Counted from the first letter of the stretch, positions 44,042 to 56,704 are shown. The stretch is 64,000 nucleotides of DNA from CAWHJB01 sp963698715 (GCA_963698715.1 CAVORW010000001.1:620001-684000), one strand, 5' to 3'. The notes: generated by a model not told the origin, from the sequence alone. Numbers and translations are program-made.

Positions 44042-44537
44042 TTATGGTTCCTGGCCGGTGGTGATGACAAAAGGCATAAAGATCGAATATGGTTGGCCGG
44101 CCTGAATTACATAGGGCATGTAAATCTTGATATCCAGGCCCTGGTTATTGTGCAGCCACAACCCGAAAAATGTCAGCGTCGGTCACATTGACCCCGCCTC
44201 CCGCAGAGGTGTCGCAGATAGCCGCTGGTGGGGCAGCTATCGTGCAAGCGAACCAGCCGCCACTGGCATCGATCTGAACCTGGATCTCAGGGGCCGTGCT
44301 GGCGCCCACAGAATCGGGTACGATGTTGAAGTTTACACCAACGATCGTGGTGGGCGGATTCCCGAGCGTATAATCAACCGCGGTGATGGTATATCCGCTG
44401 ATCGGGTTCTCGCCATCGCCCGCGCCGGTCACCGGGACGGTGTTGGCTGCTGCAAAGGCGTAGGCCGAAATCATCAGCACCAGGACCACTCCAACAGCAA
44501 CAAGTGTTCGGGGGCGTAAAAGCTTTTTAGTAAACAT
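44042..44537 (-). CDS. Small secreted surface protein, probable SipW substrate (frame break at 44159)
   Basis: A long signal peptide (RTLVAVGVVLVLMISAYAFA) is followed by ANTVPVTGAGDGENPISGY, reminiscent of TasA/camelysin-like SipW substrates. The frame as given stops at 44145. Removal of one G at 44159 extends it by RVWLHNNQGLDIKIYMPYV and FMPFVITTGQEP, a motif seen at the ends of Chloroflexota surface proteins, for a total of about 164 residues. AAGGAG precedes the start. It lies just upstream of the SipW-type peptidase. Confidence 0.65.
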
Positions 44538-44956
44538 TTGGTTCTCCTTATATAGAATAATTGCGGTTAAGCTGACTCAAAAGTCCGATCGATGTGGGTT
44601 TGCGAGAAAAGGTTTTCTAGAATTCTTTCTTAGCTGGTCATCGTCTCCTTTGCCTGCCATATGCTAGGCCATGTTCATGTTACCTCTACATCTCTGTATA
44701 CTTACACTATCAAGCATACCAAAAATAATTACGTTTTCCCGTAAAAAAAACTTATCAGGTTCGTAAGGGATCGGTAGTTGCCGACCGGTACCCTGTGGGG
44801 ATACGAGAGCTGCCTATTTCTGAAACAAAACAAATCTCTTCCAGACAGAGGCAGCCGCCAGCGTTCCTGTGGGTGGGTCGCGGAAGCCCGCCTCACATGC
44901 ACTTGCTGAGGCGGGCTTTGGTTGTCATCAGCGGACTTGGAGGCGCAATTACAGGC
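44538..44956. other. 419-base intergenic region
   Basis: It contains the terminator at 44884-44918 and the leader of the minus-strand SipW-substrate gene. I looked for cyclic-di-GMP and cobalamin riboswitch signatures and saw none. Confidence 0.5.
44884..44918. terminator. Terminator after the giant surface-protein gene
   Basis: A 12-bp perfect stem (44884-44895 with 44907-44918; AAGCCCGCCTCA) and an 11-base loop, 40 bases beyond the stop codon. Confidence 0.7.
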
Positions 44957-47900
44957 TCAACGGTCATCCAAAGTAGGTTCGGATATGCCGGGAGATGGCA
45001 GGTTCCGAGCGCTCCCGTCCGGTATAGTGATCAGCGGTATAAACGTGAGCCACTCTGCGGGAACCGCTGGCAGTTCTTCGTCATACACTTCAAGGAACAG
45101 CTCCAGGTGATAATCGAGCTGGCCACCCTTCCCGGCAACCAGCAGGCGGTAGGTGCCCGCGGGTGTGTTGGCGGAGGTGGCAACCACCAGAAGAACACTG
45201 GCTGGTGGGTTGACGCTGATCTCGGCTGTTGAGCCGGCCGGGCTCGCCAGCGCTTGCCGCGCCGGGCCGGGGATAAAACCAGCCGAAGTCTGCGGTGGGT
45301 GGATCTCCTCGGACAGGGTTAGCGTCACGGGCAGCGTCCAGCCATCGATCGCGGCTACATCCAGGGCAAAGGCTGCCATCTCGCCCGCCAGCACTTTGAG
45401 ACGCGATTTCTCGGATTGGATCCTAAACTCTGGTTTTTCCACGTTCAGGGTCAGGCTGGTGCGCTCGCGGTTCTCGCCATCTTCACCTTCAATCGTCAGG
45501 GTGTAGCTGCCATGGTCGGCGAGCATCGTATCGGTCAGCGTCAGGGTGATGCTCTCTCCTGGATGGATCACCAGAGAGTCGAAGCGCCACAACAGCCCGG
45601 CTGGCGCGCCGACCATCTCCAGGTAAATCGTATCGGGTTCCCCGTTGATCTCGTCCGCCGAGATCTGGACATCAACAAATTCGCCGAGTTCCAGCGTTAC
45701 GGTCGCCGGCTGGGCCTGCAGTGTGAAGCGCGGTTCGTGCACGACCAGTTCGATTTCCAGATAGCGAGTGACGCCGCCCCCGGTGGCGATCACCGGCAGC
45801 AGGTAACGTCCATCCGGCAGCGAGGCGGTTGCGGATACCGTCAGCGAGACTGCCTGACCGCTCTGCAGCGGAACTGCATAAGGCTGCGGCAGCACAATAT
45901 CGATGCCGTCCAGGGCAGCACAGGAGATCGTTGCCTGGCTGGCTGGGGCCAGCAAACCCTGCTCGGTGATTTTTGTGTCTGATTGGCCATCGAGCATCAG
46001 CGGCAGATAGATGCTGAAGGTATTCTCCAGGTGGATGCAGCCAATCGTTAATCTGACAGGCTCAGGGTACTCCGCCAACCCGGTGGTCAAATTGAGAAGA
46101 ACTTCCTGGCTTTGACCGCCAGTGATATGGATTGATTCCGGGCCGGCCAGGTTGAATTCGGCGATCTGGGTTTTGGCAGAGACTTCCGCCGATAGCTCGC
46201 TCCAGCCGCTGTTCTTATCCTGAGCTTGCACAGCCAGGTAGTACATCTTTCCAGGGTCCAGGGAAAGGATCGAAGCGGATGTGTGGTCTTCGACCGTGAT
46301 GATCTCGCTGGCCTGGAGTGGGGTGGCCTGCCCGGGCGCCTCACCCAGGTACAGCACATAACCGTCGACATCCGGATTCGGATACCGGTCCCAGCTGGCA
46401 AGCAGCTGGCGGTAGCCGCTGACGATCCTCAGGTCTGCGTCCCATGGGTCAAGGTTGGCTGATCTGTTGGTTTGAGCCACGGGAGCATGGTCGATTTCGA
46501 GCGGCTCAGAGGCATAGGTCCGCACCGGGGGATTGCGCCCATCTTCAGCTTCCATCCAGACCCAATAAGTGCCGCTTTCCAGCTGGCTTAGATCCAGTGC
46601 ATGGGTATATGGTGTGCCATCCACCGGTCCGTGGATACCGGTTTCCAGAGCCGTTCCGGTATACAGCGGCAAAGTCAGGGTTACCGGCAGCCCATCCGAG
46701 CCGGTGATTGTCTGGGTATGCGTAATCGGTCCGGTCGTCACGTAGATGTCCACCAGGGTCGCGAGCTCGTCAGACTTCAGCCGCCAGCCCGCCAGGCCGG
46801 TATCAGAATCGCTTTGGGAAACAGACACCTGGTTGAGCGCGGGTGGGGGGTTTGCTCCCAGGATTGACAGCAGGTAGCTGTCTTCCGGTCCGACATCACC
46901 GCTCAGTTTCACGGTCCAAACACCGGTCTGGGCCTGATTGACTGAATAGGCCAATTGCTCATTGCGCTGGGAATGGGCGTCCGAATGAACCGTCAATTGC
47001 AGGACGGGGGCAGAATCGATGATCTCGGTCATGGCGATCAGGGTAACAACGCTGCCCTCGCTGATAGTGATCCCAGGGTAGGTCAGGGTCGGGGTGATCG
47101 CCCCCGATGGGCCCACTTCCAGCGTGTAGGTGCCGGCATTGACAGTGAGGTAGTCACTGGCGCTTTCGAACGGTATATCGCGGAACCAGGTCGGGCCGCC
47201 CTTGCTAACCACGCTCAGGCTGCCGCCGCCTGCAGGTGCGTCGGGCGAGAGATGCACGAAGCGCACCCGCGCTTTGCCGAAGGCCGGAAGGGTGTTGTCA
47301 TCCGCCAGATGGAGGGTCTGGAGGCCTCCATCCGGGCCATACAGCACCAGGGTGCTGTCACTGTTAGCTGGCAGGTCCAGGCTGGCTGTGGCCAGCTCAT
47401 TGCCGTCGGCCGAATCGGTGAGCCGCACATCCCGGCGGCCCGGCTCCAGGGGCAGGTAATCTGTCGTTTCAGAGTAAACCACGCTGTTGTAAATGGTCGT
47501 GCCCTGTACGCTGACATCAACCACCGGTTCATCTTGAGCCGCGTTGACGAAATTCAGGCGGGCAGGACGCTGAGCATCGACGCTGGAAAGGGTCTGGATA
47601 GCGGGCTGGCCATTCGGATCATCGTAAACCACCAGGGTGTTGACAGTGCCTTCTACCAGTGTGAAAGCAGGCAGATCGAGGACCGCGGTCATGGTCTTCG
47701 TGCTGCGCAGTTCGAAGTCGTAAACGCCCGCCTCAAGCTCCTGATATTGGGGCACAGCTTGATAGGCTTGCCTGGTAAACAAGGCCAGGCTTTTCTGAAT
47801 GAGCAGGTCAAGCTCGCCAGCCAGGGGGGAGGCCTGCACGAACCGCAGCCGCGCCTCGCCCACGCCGGGCAGCTGGTTGTTGTCTGGCAGCAGCAGCATT

Positions 47901-50900
47901 TTGGCTGCGCCGCCGTCTTCGATCAGCAGCAGCGAGTAGTCCTTTCCGGCGTCTAGCTCCAGAGTCGCGCTGATTAATTCCGTATGGATTGCTCCGGTTG
48001 GGGCCAGCGCCAAGAGCTGCGTGCCGGCCGCCAGCGGCAGGTAGGTGCTGGTCTGGGTCGGGCTGATCGGCCCGGTCAGCAGGCTGCCATCCGAGAGCAG
48101 ATCAACGCTTGGTAGCCCAGGAGCGGCGTGCATCAAGCGCAGTCGCGCCTGGTCGCTTCCGGCCAGCGACAGGGGTTGAATCTGGCAAATCTCCAGCGGT
48201 TCGGAAACAACCTCGGTGGGAGCGAACTTCTCGGGGGCGGTCTGGTAAAGCTTCGCCGCACCCGTCAGCCCGGTTACTGCGAGCTGCACCATCTCGGCCG
48301 GGACGCCCATGGTGCTGGTCACCGTTTCGGTGTAACTGACGTTTGCCGGTAAGCTGCCCGGTGTGATCGGATTGCCTTGCGGGTCGATCAAGCTGAATTC
48401 CGGCTCGGTGCTGTTGCGGCTCATCACAAACAAGACATCAGTCGTCTGGCTGATCGGGACGGACAGGTAGACGTCACCGTTGGCCTGGAAAGTCAGCGGC
48501 CCGCTCGACCAGGGTTGATCGGCTGCGAGCAATCCATTTTCCTGCAAGCGCTTCATCAAACGGCGCGCTGCAGCGACCTGATTTGCGTCAACCAGCTGGT
48601 ATTTATCCACATTGCCTACACTGAGATCGCCTTTGCTGTCTACAAAGAAACCGGCGTTGTAACCGCTCAGGCTGACCGAGCCCTTGAAACCGTAGGCCGT
48701 GCCCTTGGAGACTACGAACTCTCCGAACTCAGCGTGCACGCTGCCCAGCTTCCAATCATTCGGGGGGATCGTGACACAGGTATGGCACCAATCACAATCG
48801 ATGTGGCAGGACGGGTAGCCGCCCCACCATTTATGCACCCAATGGCAGCTGGTGCTGCAGCACGGGTAGGGAACACAGCCGGACCAAATTTGGCCCTTTG
48901 GGATGCCGAGCTCGATGGTGGCCGAGCCGGTCAGGTGGAAATCGCCCGATTTGCTCCAGGCATGCACGTGAAATTGCCCGCGCGCCACGATGGCTTCAAT
49001 CCACAAGGTGGCCCGGAAGCCGTCGCTCTCTTTAATCGTGGCGTCGAGCTGCCCGGCATGGAAGGCAAAGACATAGATAGAGCCAGACAGGCCGAACTGG
49101 GCTGGGTGGGTGATCATGGACATATCCAGGTCGCCGCGCAGGGCCGCATGGCCGGCTACCTTCAGATTCGAGCTCTCAACACTCACGCCCAGGCTGATGG
49201 TGGTGCTGCCCGAACTGAGGGTGACTGCGCCTTCGACGCGTGTCAGGCTGAAACCGGTGCTGCCGATCGGGACGTTACATCCGTAAAGGCCTAACTTTAC
49301 ATCCCGCAGCGCCACGTGGGTGGGGCCGTTTGGAGTATAGGAGAATCTGCTGCTGTTTAACAGCGGGCTATCGGGCTGCACCAAACTGATCGAGGGATTA
49401 TTTACCTGGCTCGGAGAGCTGCATCACCAGCTGGTTGCTGCTGTTGAACATAATGGTGACGTCAACTCCGATAGCGCACGTTCCACCTCCACCCAGGCCA
49501 GGTACGCCGAACTGTCCGCCGCCGCTGATCAGGTAGCCGTTGCCGGATTTCTTCAATTCACCATAAACGCCTTTCAAGGAAAAACCGCCAGCATCGATGT
49601 TGGGCATGGTAAATTTCCCGCCCCCAATGCTAACTCCGTGCCCAGGCGAGATGGTCACATTATAGACCGCAGCAGAGGCTCCGCCCCATTCACTGGGTAT
49701 ATTCAGCACCGCCGCCGCCGCCGAGAGCGTATCGCCCTCGATCCTGACGTCGGTAACTTTCAGTTCCAATCCGGCCACCGTCAGGTCGAAGGCGCTGACG
49801 CTGCCGCTCAAGTTGCCGTGATTATCGACCGAGATCGAGCCGGTGGCGCTGGCGCTTGTGCCGGGAACTTCGATCCCAACCGTGCCCGCCAGGCTGACTT
49901 TATAACTCCGGTCGTTGGCCAGCAGCAGTGTTGCCCGCACTTCGGTCACGCTGAAGCCGGTGCTGCTGCCCATTTTAAAATCTGGAAATGCGAAGCTTGC
50001 ACCTGCGCCGCCAATTTGCAGGCCATTCGCATTGATGCTCACATTCTCTACTTCTCCGGCCGCGCTGCCCAGGCTGGAGGGCAGCTGGAGCGTGCCCCTG
50101 GCGACCGACAGGCCCTGATTGTTGAACGAGAGGTCTTTTAGGTTCAGGGTTAAGCTGGCCATCTGCAGGGTCAGCGCATCTACTTTGGCGCTGATCTGAC
50201 CCTGGGGGTTCATATTTGCTTGAATACCGATATCCTGGCTGTTTTGGGGCAGGCGCAGCATCAGCTTGCCGCTGATGCCGAAGCTGTAGCCCGCCGCGCT
50301 GGAGGAAATCGTGGCGGTGGGGCTATCGATCTTGACCTTGGATCCATCTCCGATCTTTATATCCGGCAGGCTGATGCTGCCGCCGGTGATGCTCATCCCC
50401 GAGCTGTTGATGGTGACTCCGGTGACAGTGCCGCTTTCCCCGCCTAAGGAATCGGGCAGCTTCAAAGTGGCGGCCGCGACCGTCAGCCCGCTGTTGGTCA
50501 GGACGACCTGCTGCATGCTCAGAGTGGCCCCTGCCACGCTCAGGTGAAGCTGATCGAGGCTGCCTTTCATGGCGCCATTCGAGTCGAGGCTGAAGCTGAT
50601 CTGGACGATTTGGCTGTTGCCAGGCAGGTTCAAATTGAGCTTGCCGCCAGCGGAGATGGTGTAGCTTCTACCATGCATGGCCAGTTCGGCACTGATGTCG
50701 GTGATCTTTACTTTCGATCCATCCCCGATCCTCACTTCGGGCAGGCTGAAGCTGCCCCCGCCGATGCTCAAGCCGTCTTCCGTGATTGCAACGTGATTGA
50801 GGCTGCCGCTGGCTCCGCCCAGGCTGGCAGGCAGTGTCAGGTTGGCGGACAGGACGGTCAATCCGTGGTTATCGAAATCAATCGTGTTCAGGGCCAGAGT

Positions 50901-53900
50901 AGAGCCGGCAACATTCAAATTGATCGAAGACAAACTGGCATCGAATTCAGCCGCCCGGATGCTGAAACTCAGGGCGATATCCTGTGAATTATCCGGCAGG
51001 CGCAGCTGCAGCATGCCGCTGCCAGACAGGCCATAGGAATTTTGCTCAACCGCCAGGGTGACCGAGGCGTTTGTAACTTTCATCTGGCTGCCGTCGCCGC
51101 CGAATACGATGTCGGGCAGGCTGAACGTGCCGCTACCGATGCTCAGGCCGGACGGGCTGATGCGAATATCTGTCAGAGTGACGGCACCGCCCAACGATTC
51201 CGGCAAAGTCAGGGTGGCCTGCGAGACAGCCAGGCCGGTGTTGTCCAGTGCCAGGCTGGTCATTGCTAAATTCGCCCCGGCGATATTCAGGCTGAGCTGG
51301 CTCAGTGTGCCGGACAGCAGGTAGCTGTCCCCATCTTTCTGGATGGTGAAATTGAAATTGCTGGTCTGCTGGTTGTCCGGCAGATTGATTTGAATCTGCG
51401 AGCTGACGCTGAAACTGAAGCGCTCGCCCTGGATTTGCAACGTTGCCAGGTTATTGCGTAGCGCCAGGGGGGCAGCTCCGGCTGCCGCAACCGGGCTGGA
51501 CAGCCCGGGGGCTCTCCCCGCCAATCCCTGGGCGGCCGCGCTGCCGATGACCATGTCTGGCAGGGGGATTTGGGCATTCGCCTGGCCAAATTTTAGCCCG
51601 GCGCTGGTGATGCTCACGTCGTTTACCGCCGCCGTACCGCCGCCCAGGTCGGCCGGCAGAACCAGGGTAGCCGTATCGACATGCAGACCGTCTTCCTGGA
51701 TATCAATCTGCACCATTTTTAGTGTCAAGCCGGCCACGTTCAGGTCGAGCCCGCTGACCGATCCAGCCATTTCATAATGGTCCAGGTTGGTTTTAAGCGT
51801 GAAAGTGATCGCCTGTTGTTGGTCATTTTCTGGCAGATTTACATCCATCTGGGCTTTGACAGTCAATAGGTACTGTTCTCCGCCGGCGGCGATGCTCAGG
51901 TCGGCGTTATTTTGGATGAAGCTAAGATGCGAGCCGAAATGGATATCCGGTAGAGTCACTTTGAGATCCGCCGAGCCGAAGGTCAGGCCGGAGCTGGTGA
52001 CATGCACCTCGTCAATCGTTGCGCTTCCGCCGCCCAATCCCGTTGGCAGCTGTAAGGCCGCGGTTTGCGCCGCCAGCCCGGAATTGCTTAAGGCCACGTC
52101 TTGTAGAGCCAGCGTCGCCCCAGCCAGCTTCAAGCTCAAAGAGGACAGGCTGCCTTGCAGGTTGCCGTTCTGGTCGACCTGAAAGCCCAAGGCGATGCTT
52201 TGTTCATTTTCGGGCAGGTGCAGGCCCAGGGTGGTGCTGGCCTCAAACTGGTAACCGCCGCCCTGTGCCTGTAAACTGGCAAGGGTATCTTGCAGCTCGA
52301 TTTTCCCGCCTGCCAGCGTGAGATCCGGGAGTTCAAAACTGCCGTTTTCGATCTGCAGACCATCCCCGTTGATGATCACCTGCTGCAGGGTAACCACGCC
52401 GCTGCCCAGTGTCGCAGGCATGGTCAGGCTGGCTGTCGCTACGCTGAAACCGTGGTTGCTCAGTGCCAGATTCTTCATGTCCAGGCTGGCCTGGGCAATC
52501 GTTAATTTCAGAGCCGCCAGCTGGCCTTGGATCAGGAAACCAGACGCTTTGCTATGCTCCAGGATGAAGGTAAAAGCCTGCTGCTGGGTGTTGCCGGGCA
52601 GGTTGATATTCAAAGTCCCATCGGTCTGGAAGATGAATCCGCTCCCGTCAACCTGGGTATGCAGGCTGGCCTGGTTACCGGTCAGGCTCAGGGCGGGATT
52701 GGATGCCAGGGTGTGGGCAGCCAGGCCGGGACCGCGCGAAGCTGCAGCCGAGGCGCCGCCTGCAAAGACGATATTGGGCAGCGCGAAGGTAGCCCCGGCT
52801 TGCCCAAAGACCAAACCCTGGTCGCCAATCTTCACGTTGCTGATCGAAGCGGTGGCTGCCCCCAGGGCATCCGGTAGAGTTAATGTGGCGGTCAGCACTT
52901 CCAGACCGTGATTCGAGAGAGTTACGTCATCCATCGCCAGTTGTGTCCCTGCCACCGATAAGTGCAGGGCATCCAGCGACCCATTGATCTGGCCATTCGC
53001 CAGGCTGAAATCGGCAGCAATGGTCTGGCCGTTTTCGGGCAAGTTCAGGATTAAATCAGCGCTCACGTCCATCCGGTAGCTGCTGCCTTCCACTGCCAGG
53101 GTGGCCTGTCCGTGATGGATCGAAATCTCGTCCCCGTCGCCAAGTTGGATGTCCGGCAGGAAGAACTGGGCCTGGCTCGCGCCGATCTTCAACCCATTGC
53201 CCCCCAGGTGTATGTCATATACGACGGCCTTGGAACCGCCCAATGCCGGCGGCAAGGTCAGGGCGGCAGACCCTGCCCGCAAGCCGGTGTTGTCCAACGT
53301 TAGGGTATTTATGTCCAGGGTCGTACCGGCTACAGCCAGGCTCAACTGGCCAAGCGTACCGCTCACCTGAGCTTCGCCGTACTCGTGCTGCAGTTCGAGG
53401 GAGATCGGCCTGGATAGGGGTGGATTTTCGGGCAGGTCGATTGTCAGCGTGCTGGTGACGACCAGGCGGTACTCATGGTCGCTCCCGTTATAATTAAAAA
53501 CGGCCTGGTTGCTCTTCATGCTAATGAAGCTGCCATCGCCATAAACCAGATCCGGGAAATTAAACGCCCCTCCCGCCGGGCCAAGACTCAGGCTGCTCGG
53601 CGTGATTGTTAACTCATTGACGCTGGTGGCGCCGCCCCCGAGAACCCCGGGCACCTGCAGGCTTACCTGGGGAGCGTAAAGCTGGTCGTTGCTCAAAACC
53701 GCTCCGGCTGGGATAGACAGGGAGACCCCGGCGGTGTCCAGGCTGAAGGCCCCGGCAGAGCCGGAATAAACAGGGCCTGGAGCCAATCTAAAACTAACTG
53801 GGGCTGATTTATCGACCCCAGGAGGTGTCAGGCGCAGGTCGGTTGTTCCTGTTACAACTGCATTCGGAAGATCGATCTGGCCGATGTTCAGGCTGCTGAC

Positions 53901-54310
53901 ATTGAAGCCGGCGACCTGGTTGAGCAGGTAAACCTCGACCGCCAGACGGGACTGCCAGTCCGGTGACTCCATCGCCGACGAACTCCCCGCTGAACAGCGG
54001 CAGGCTTTCGATGATGTATGCCAGTGTTCCGGTGCCCGTGACAGTGTCCGTATCGAAGATCACCAAATCGCCCGGAGCCGGTCAACTCCAGATGATCACC
54101 CAGCCGGAGGTTCCCCGTTGCCCTGGTCAAACCACCACCCAAATCGGTGAAATCATCGGCAGTGATGGCAATCACTCCGACAGTGCGGATTTCGTTGACT
54201 CTCGCCAGGATTTTGGCCGCCGGTCCCCAGGCGAAACCCAATAATACGCCCGCGCAAGCGGCCAACAGGATTAGCCCAAATCGTTGTCTGGTCGTGATGT
54301 GTCTATTCAT
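44957..54310 (-). CDS. Giant secreted repeat protein (~3,116 residues after three frame repairs)
   Basis: Four frames join into one gene when single bases at 54070, 53970 and 49406 are removed. The N-terminus is MNRHITTRQRFGLILLAACA, a signal peptide or anchor, with a good ribosome-binding site. The joins give ELTGSG-DLVIFDTDTVT, FVGD-ESPDWQSRLAVEV and QLSEP-VNNPSISLVQ. Residues ~150-1650 hold about ten beta-rich repeats of ~130 residues (SLNVAG, LPDSLGG, SLPDIKIGDGS). A Cys/His-rich insert follows, then four DUF4397-like domains (ARVRFVHLSPDAP), fibronectin-like domains, and a C-terminal FIPLI motif. The second large frame has no signal of its own, which supports the join. It is likely a surface stalk or adhesin. 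Confidence 0.7.
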
Positions 54311-54742
54311 TTATTCTCCAAGGGCAGGGAATCCCGGACCGGAGGTGTGATCTTGCCTCTGAGCGCTGTCGTTTCGGTGATTTGCGGCATTGATCCCGAT
54401 CCACATTCTGGCTGGCTCTCATGTTTTAGCTCCCAAAACCCGAATTTTGCAGCAGGGGTTGAGAACTCGATCTTAGGCTTGGCTCAGGGCGCCCGAGGGC
54501 CAGAGTTGATCTATTCAGTGAAATTGTTCGCCATATTATCACAAATTATTATGTAAATATTTGCAGAAGTGCAAATGAAATAACTTTGACCGAATAGATA
54601 CAAATTTAATTTGATGGCTGCGTGCTCTGCACGCAGCCATCACCACATTTTTATTTTCGGATTGGTATTAAGTTTCAAACTTGCCCAGGGTCAAGTTATA
54701 ATTGCTGGAAACTTGCTCAGAGCATCAACGAAGGAATTAACA
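54311..54742. other. 432-base divergent intergenic region
   Basis: Upstream regions of the giant gene (-) and the SLC13-like gene (+), with one perfect hairpin at 54612-54642. No other feature seen. Confidence 0.5.
54612..54642. repeat. 14-bp perfect hairpin in a divergent region
   Basis: TGATGGCTGCGTGC (54612-54625) pairs with 54629-54642 around a 3-base loop. No gene ends here, so it is not a simple terminator. Confidence 0.6.
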
Positions 54743-56524
54743 ATGACATATGAGATTGGGCTTACCCTCGGCATTATTGTTTTGGCACTGGTCTTATTTG
54801 CTACTGAGAAGCTGCGCGTCGATGTGATCGCCTTGATTGTCCTTTTGGTGGTTTCGATTACCCGCCTGGTTCCCAAAGATGAGGTTTTCTCAGGTTTCGC
54901 CAATTCGGCTGTGATCACCATCTGGGCAGTTTACATTGTTTCTGGGGGGCTTTTCAAGACCGGGGTGGCGGACATGCTGGGGTCGTTAATCCTGCGCCTG
55001 TCCGGGACCAGCGAAGCAAGGCTTATCACCGTAATCATGCTGGTTTGCGGCATTATGTCTGCCTTCATGAATAACGTCGGCGCAGTGGCTGTGTTAATGC
55101 CGGCTGTGATTGGGATTTCGAACAAGACTAAAATCCCAGTTTCCAAGCTGCTCATTCCGCTGGCATTTGCCTCTCTGCTGGGTGGCAAAATGACCTTGAT
55201 CGGGACCCCGGCCAACATATTAGCCCAGGGCATTCTGGTTGAAAGAGGCCTTACCAGCTTTGGTTTCTTCGATATCACTCCCATGGGTGCCGTTGTCCTG
55301 CTGACTGGCATTGTCTATATGGTGCTGATTGGCCGTCACCTGCTGCCGGTCCGAGAAACTGCTTCGGACTCAAGGATATCTAAGCAGCTGAGAGCTTATA
55401 TCAGTGAAGTCCAGGTAAACCCTCAAAGTTCATTGGTCGGAAAAAATCTGTACGAATCCAAGCTGGGAGAAGAATTCGATCTCAATGTGTTGTCGGTTCA
55501 TCGTGGCTCGGACACGATCACCAGGGTGCACCGCGACATTGTCATCAAACCTGATGACCGGCTCCTGCTGGAAGGCTCGGCTGAAAACTTGCTCGCCGCC
55601 CAAATCGCCCTGGACTTCAGAATTCAGCCAGATCTTGATATTGATCTGGCCGACCTGGATACGGATGAATCCAATATTTTAGAAGCCACGCTTGCCCCTC
55701 GCTCCACGATGGATGGCCAGACTTTGAAGGAAGTCAGATTTCGAGACCGCTTTGGTTTCACGGCGTTGGCGATCTGGCGCCAGGGAGAAGTGATCACCGA
55801 GCGTTTGCGTGACCTACCTTTGCAATTTGGGGATGCGCTCCTGCTGCAAGGGCCTCCCGGACGCGTGGCGGCGCTCAATGACGGCAATGAATTCCTGGCC
55901 TTGCAGCATGTTGATATCGAAACACGCGGCCACAAAAGGAAAGCCCCGCTGGCTGGCGGGATCATGCTGCTGGTCATTGCCTTGGCAATCTTTTCCGATC
56001 TCGGCATTGCCACCTGTATGGTGATCGGCTCAGTCTTGATGGTGTTGACGAAGTGCCTGACCATGGACGAGGCTTACGCCAGCATTGACTGGCGGACTGT
56101 TTTCCTGGTAGGCGGCATGCTCACCCTGGGCATGGCGATGGAGAATACCGGCACTGCCCAATACCTGGCCGATGCAATGCTGGGCGCAATTGGCGATCGG
56201 GGTCCCCTGGCCTTGCTGGCTGGGGTCTATCTGCTCTCTGCCCTGATCACCCAGCCAATGTCTAACGCGGCCGCCGTAGTCCTGATGGTGCCGATTGCGC
56301 TGGAGATCGCGCTGGGCATCAATGCCAATATCCTGACATTTGTAATGGCAGTGGTGATTGGTGCAGCTACCAGCTTTATTACCCCGGTTGGCCATAAAGC
56401 CAACGTGCTGGTCTTCGGTCCCGGTGGTTACAAGTTTTTCGACTATACCCGGGTAGGAATTCTCCTGACTGTCTTTCTCTTTATCGTTTCAATGGTTTTC
56501 TTGCCCATTATCTGGCCGTTTTAA
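54743..56524 (+). CDS. SLC13/DASS-family transporter with two TrkA-C (RCK_C) domains
   Basis: A 593-residue membrane protein. Two sets of hydrophobic helices flank a soluble middle (about 215-400) of two RCK_C domains (NPQSSLVGKNLYESKLGEEF and LAPRSTMDGQTLKEVRFRDR). Substrate motifs typical of the divalent anion:Na+ family are present: NNVGAVAVLMP, LIGTPANILAQG, QPMSNAAAVVLM. Relatives take up sulfate, dicarboxylates or similar anions. I start at ATG 54743, after AAGGAA; the frame opens at 54611 but runs through the hairpin. A sulfate substrate would fit the sulfur genes nearby, but this is only a guess. Confidence 0.88.
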   Translation: MTYEIGLTLGIIVLALVLFATEKLRVDVIALIVLLVVSITRLVPKDEVFSGFANSAVITIWAVYIVSGGLFKTGVADMLGSLILRLSGTSEARLITVIMLVCGIMSAFMNNVGAVAVLMPAVIGISNKTKIPVSKLLIPLAFASLLGGKMTLIGTPANILAQGILVERGLTSFGFFDITPMGAVVLLTGIVYMVLIGRHLLPVRETASDSRISKQLRAYISEVQVNPQSSLVGKNLYESKLGEEFDLNVLSVHRGSDTITRVHRDIVIKPDDRLLLEGSAENLLAAQIALDFRIQPDLDIDLADLDTDESNILEATLAPRSTMDGQTLKEVRFRDRFGFTALAIWRQGEVITERLRDLPLQFGDALLLQGPPGRVAALNDGNEFLALQHVDIETRGHKRKAPLAGGIMLLVIALAIFSDLGIATCMVIGSVLMVLTKCLTMDEAYASIDWRTVFLVGGMLTLGMAMENTGTAQYLADAMLGAIGDRGPLALLAGVYLLSALITQPMSNAAAVVLMVPIALEIALGINANILTFVMAVVIGAATSFITPVGHKANVLVFGPGGYKFFDYTRVGILLTVFLFIVSMVFLPIIWPF

Positions 56525-56608
56525 ATCAAGCCGTTCCAAGACAAATTCACCCGGTTTCTCACACAGGTGCTCCATCATCCCAAACCGGGCAGCTCCGCCT
56601 GAATCGAA

Positions 56609-56646
56609 AATCGCCAGGCTGCCCCAATTTGGGACGGCTGGCGATT
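56609..56646. terminator. Convergent terminator
   Basis: AATCGCCAG (56609-56617) pairs with CTGGCGATT (56638-56646), with further inner pairs, between the SLC13-like gene (+) and the esterase gene (-). Confidence 0.6.
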
Positions 56647-56704
56647 CCAGCGAACCACAACAACTCTTTTTTCTTCAGTGGCCTTGCCGAAAAGACCACT
56701 AAAC

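Noticed and set aside
44538..44956. Riboswitch in the leader of the SipW-substrate gene
   Set aside because: I searched by eye for cyclic-di-GMP and cobalamin motifs and found none; only a terminator hairpin is supported.
46955..49294. Long plus-strand frames of 333 and 305 codons opposite the giant protein
   Set aside because: Antisense shadows in GC-rich repeat DNA without ribosome-binding sites or family features.
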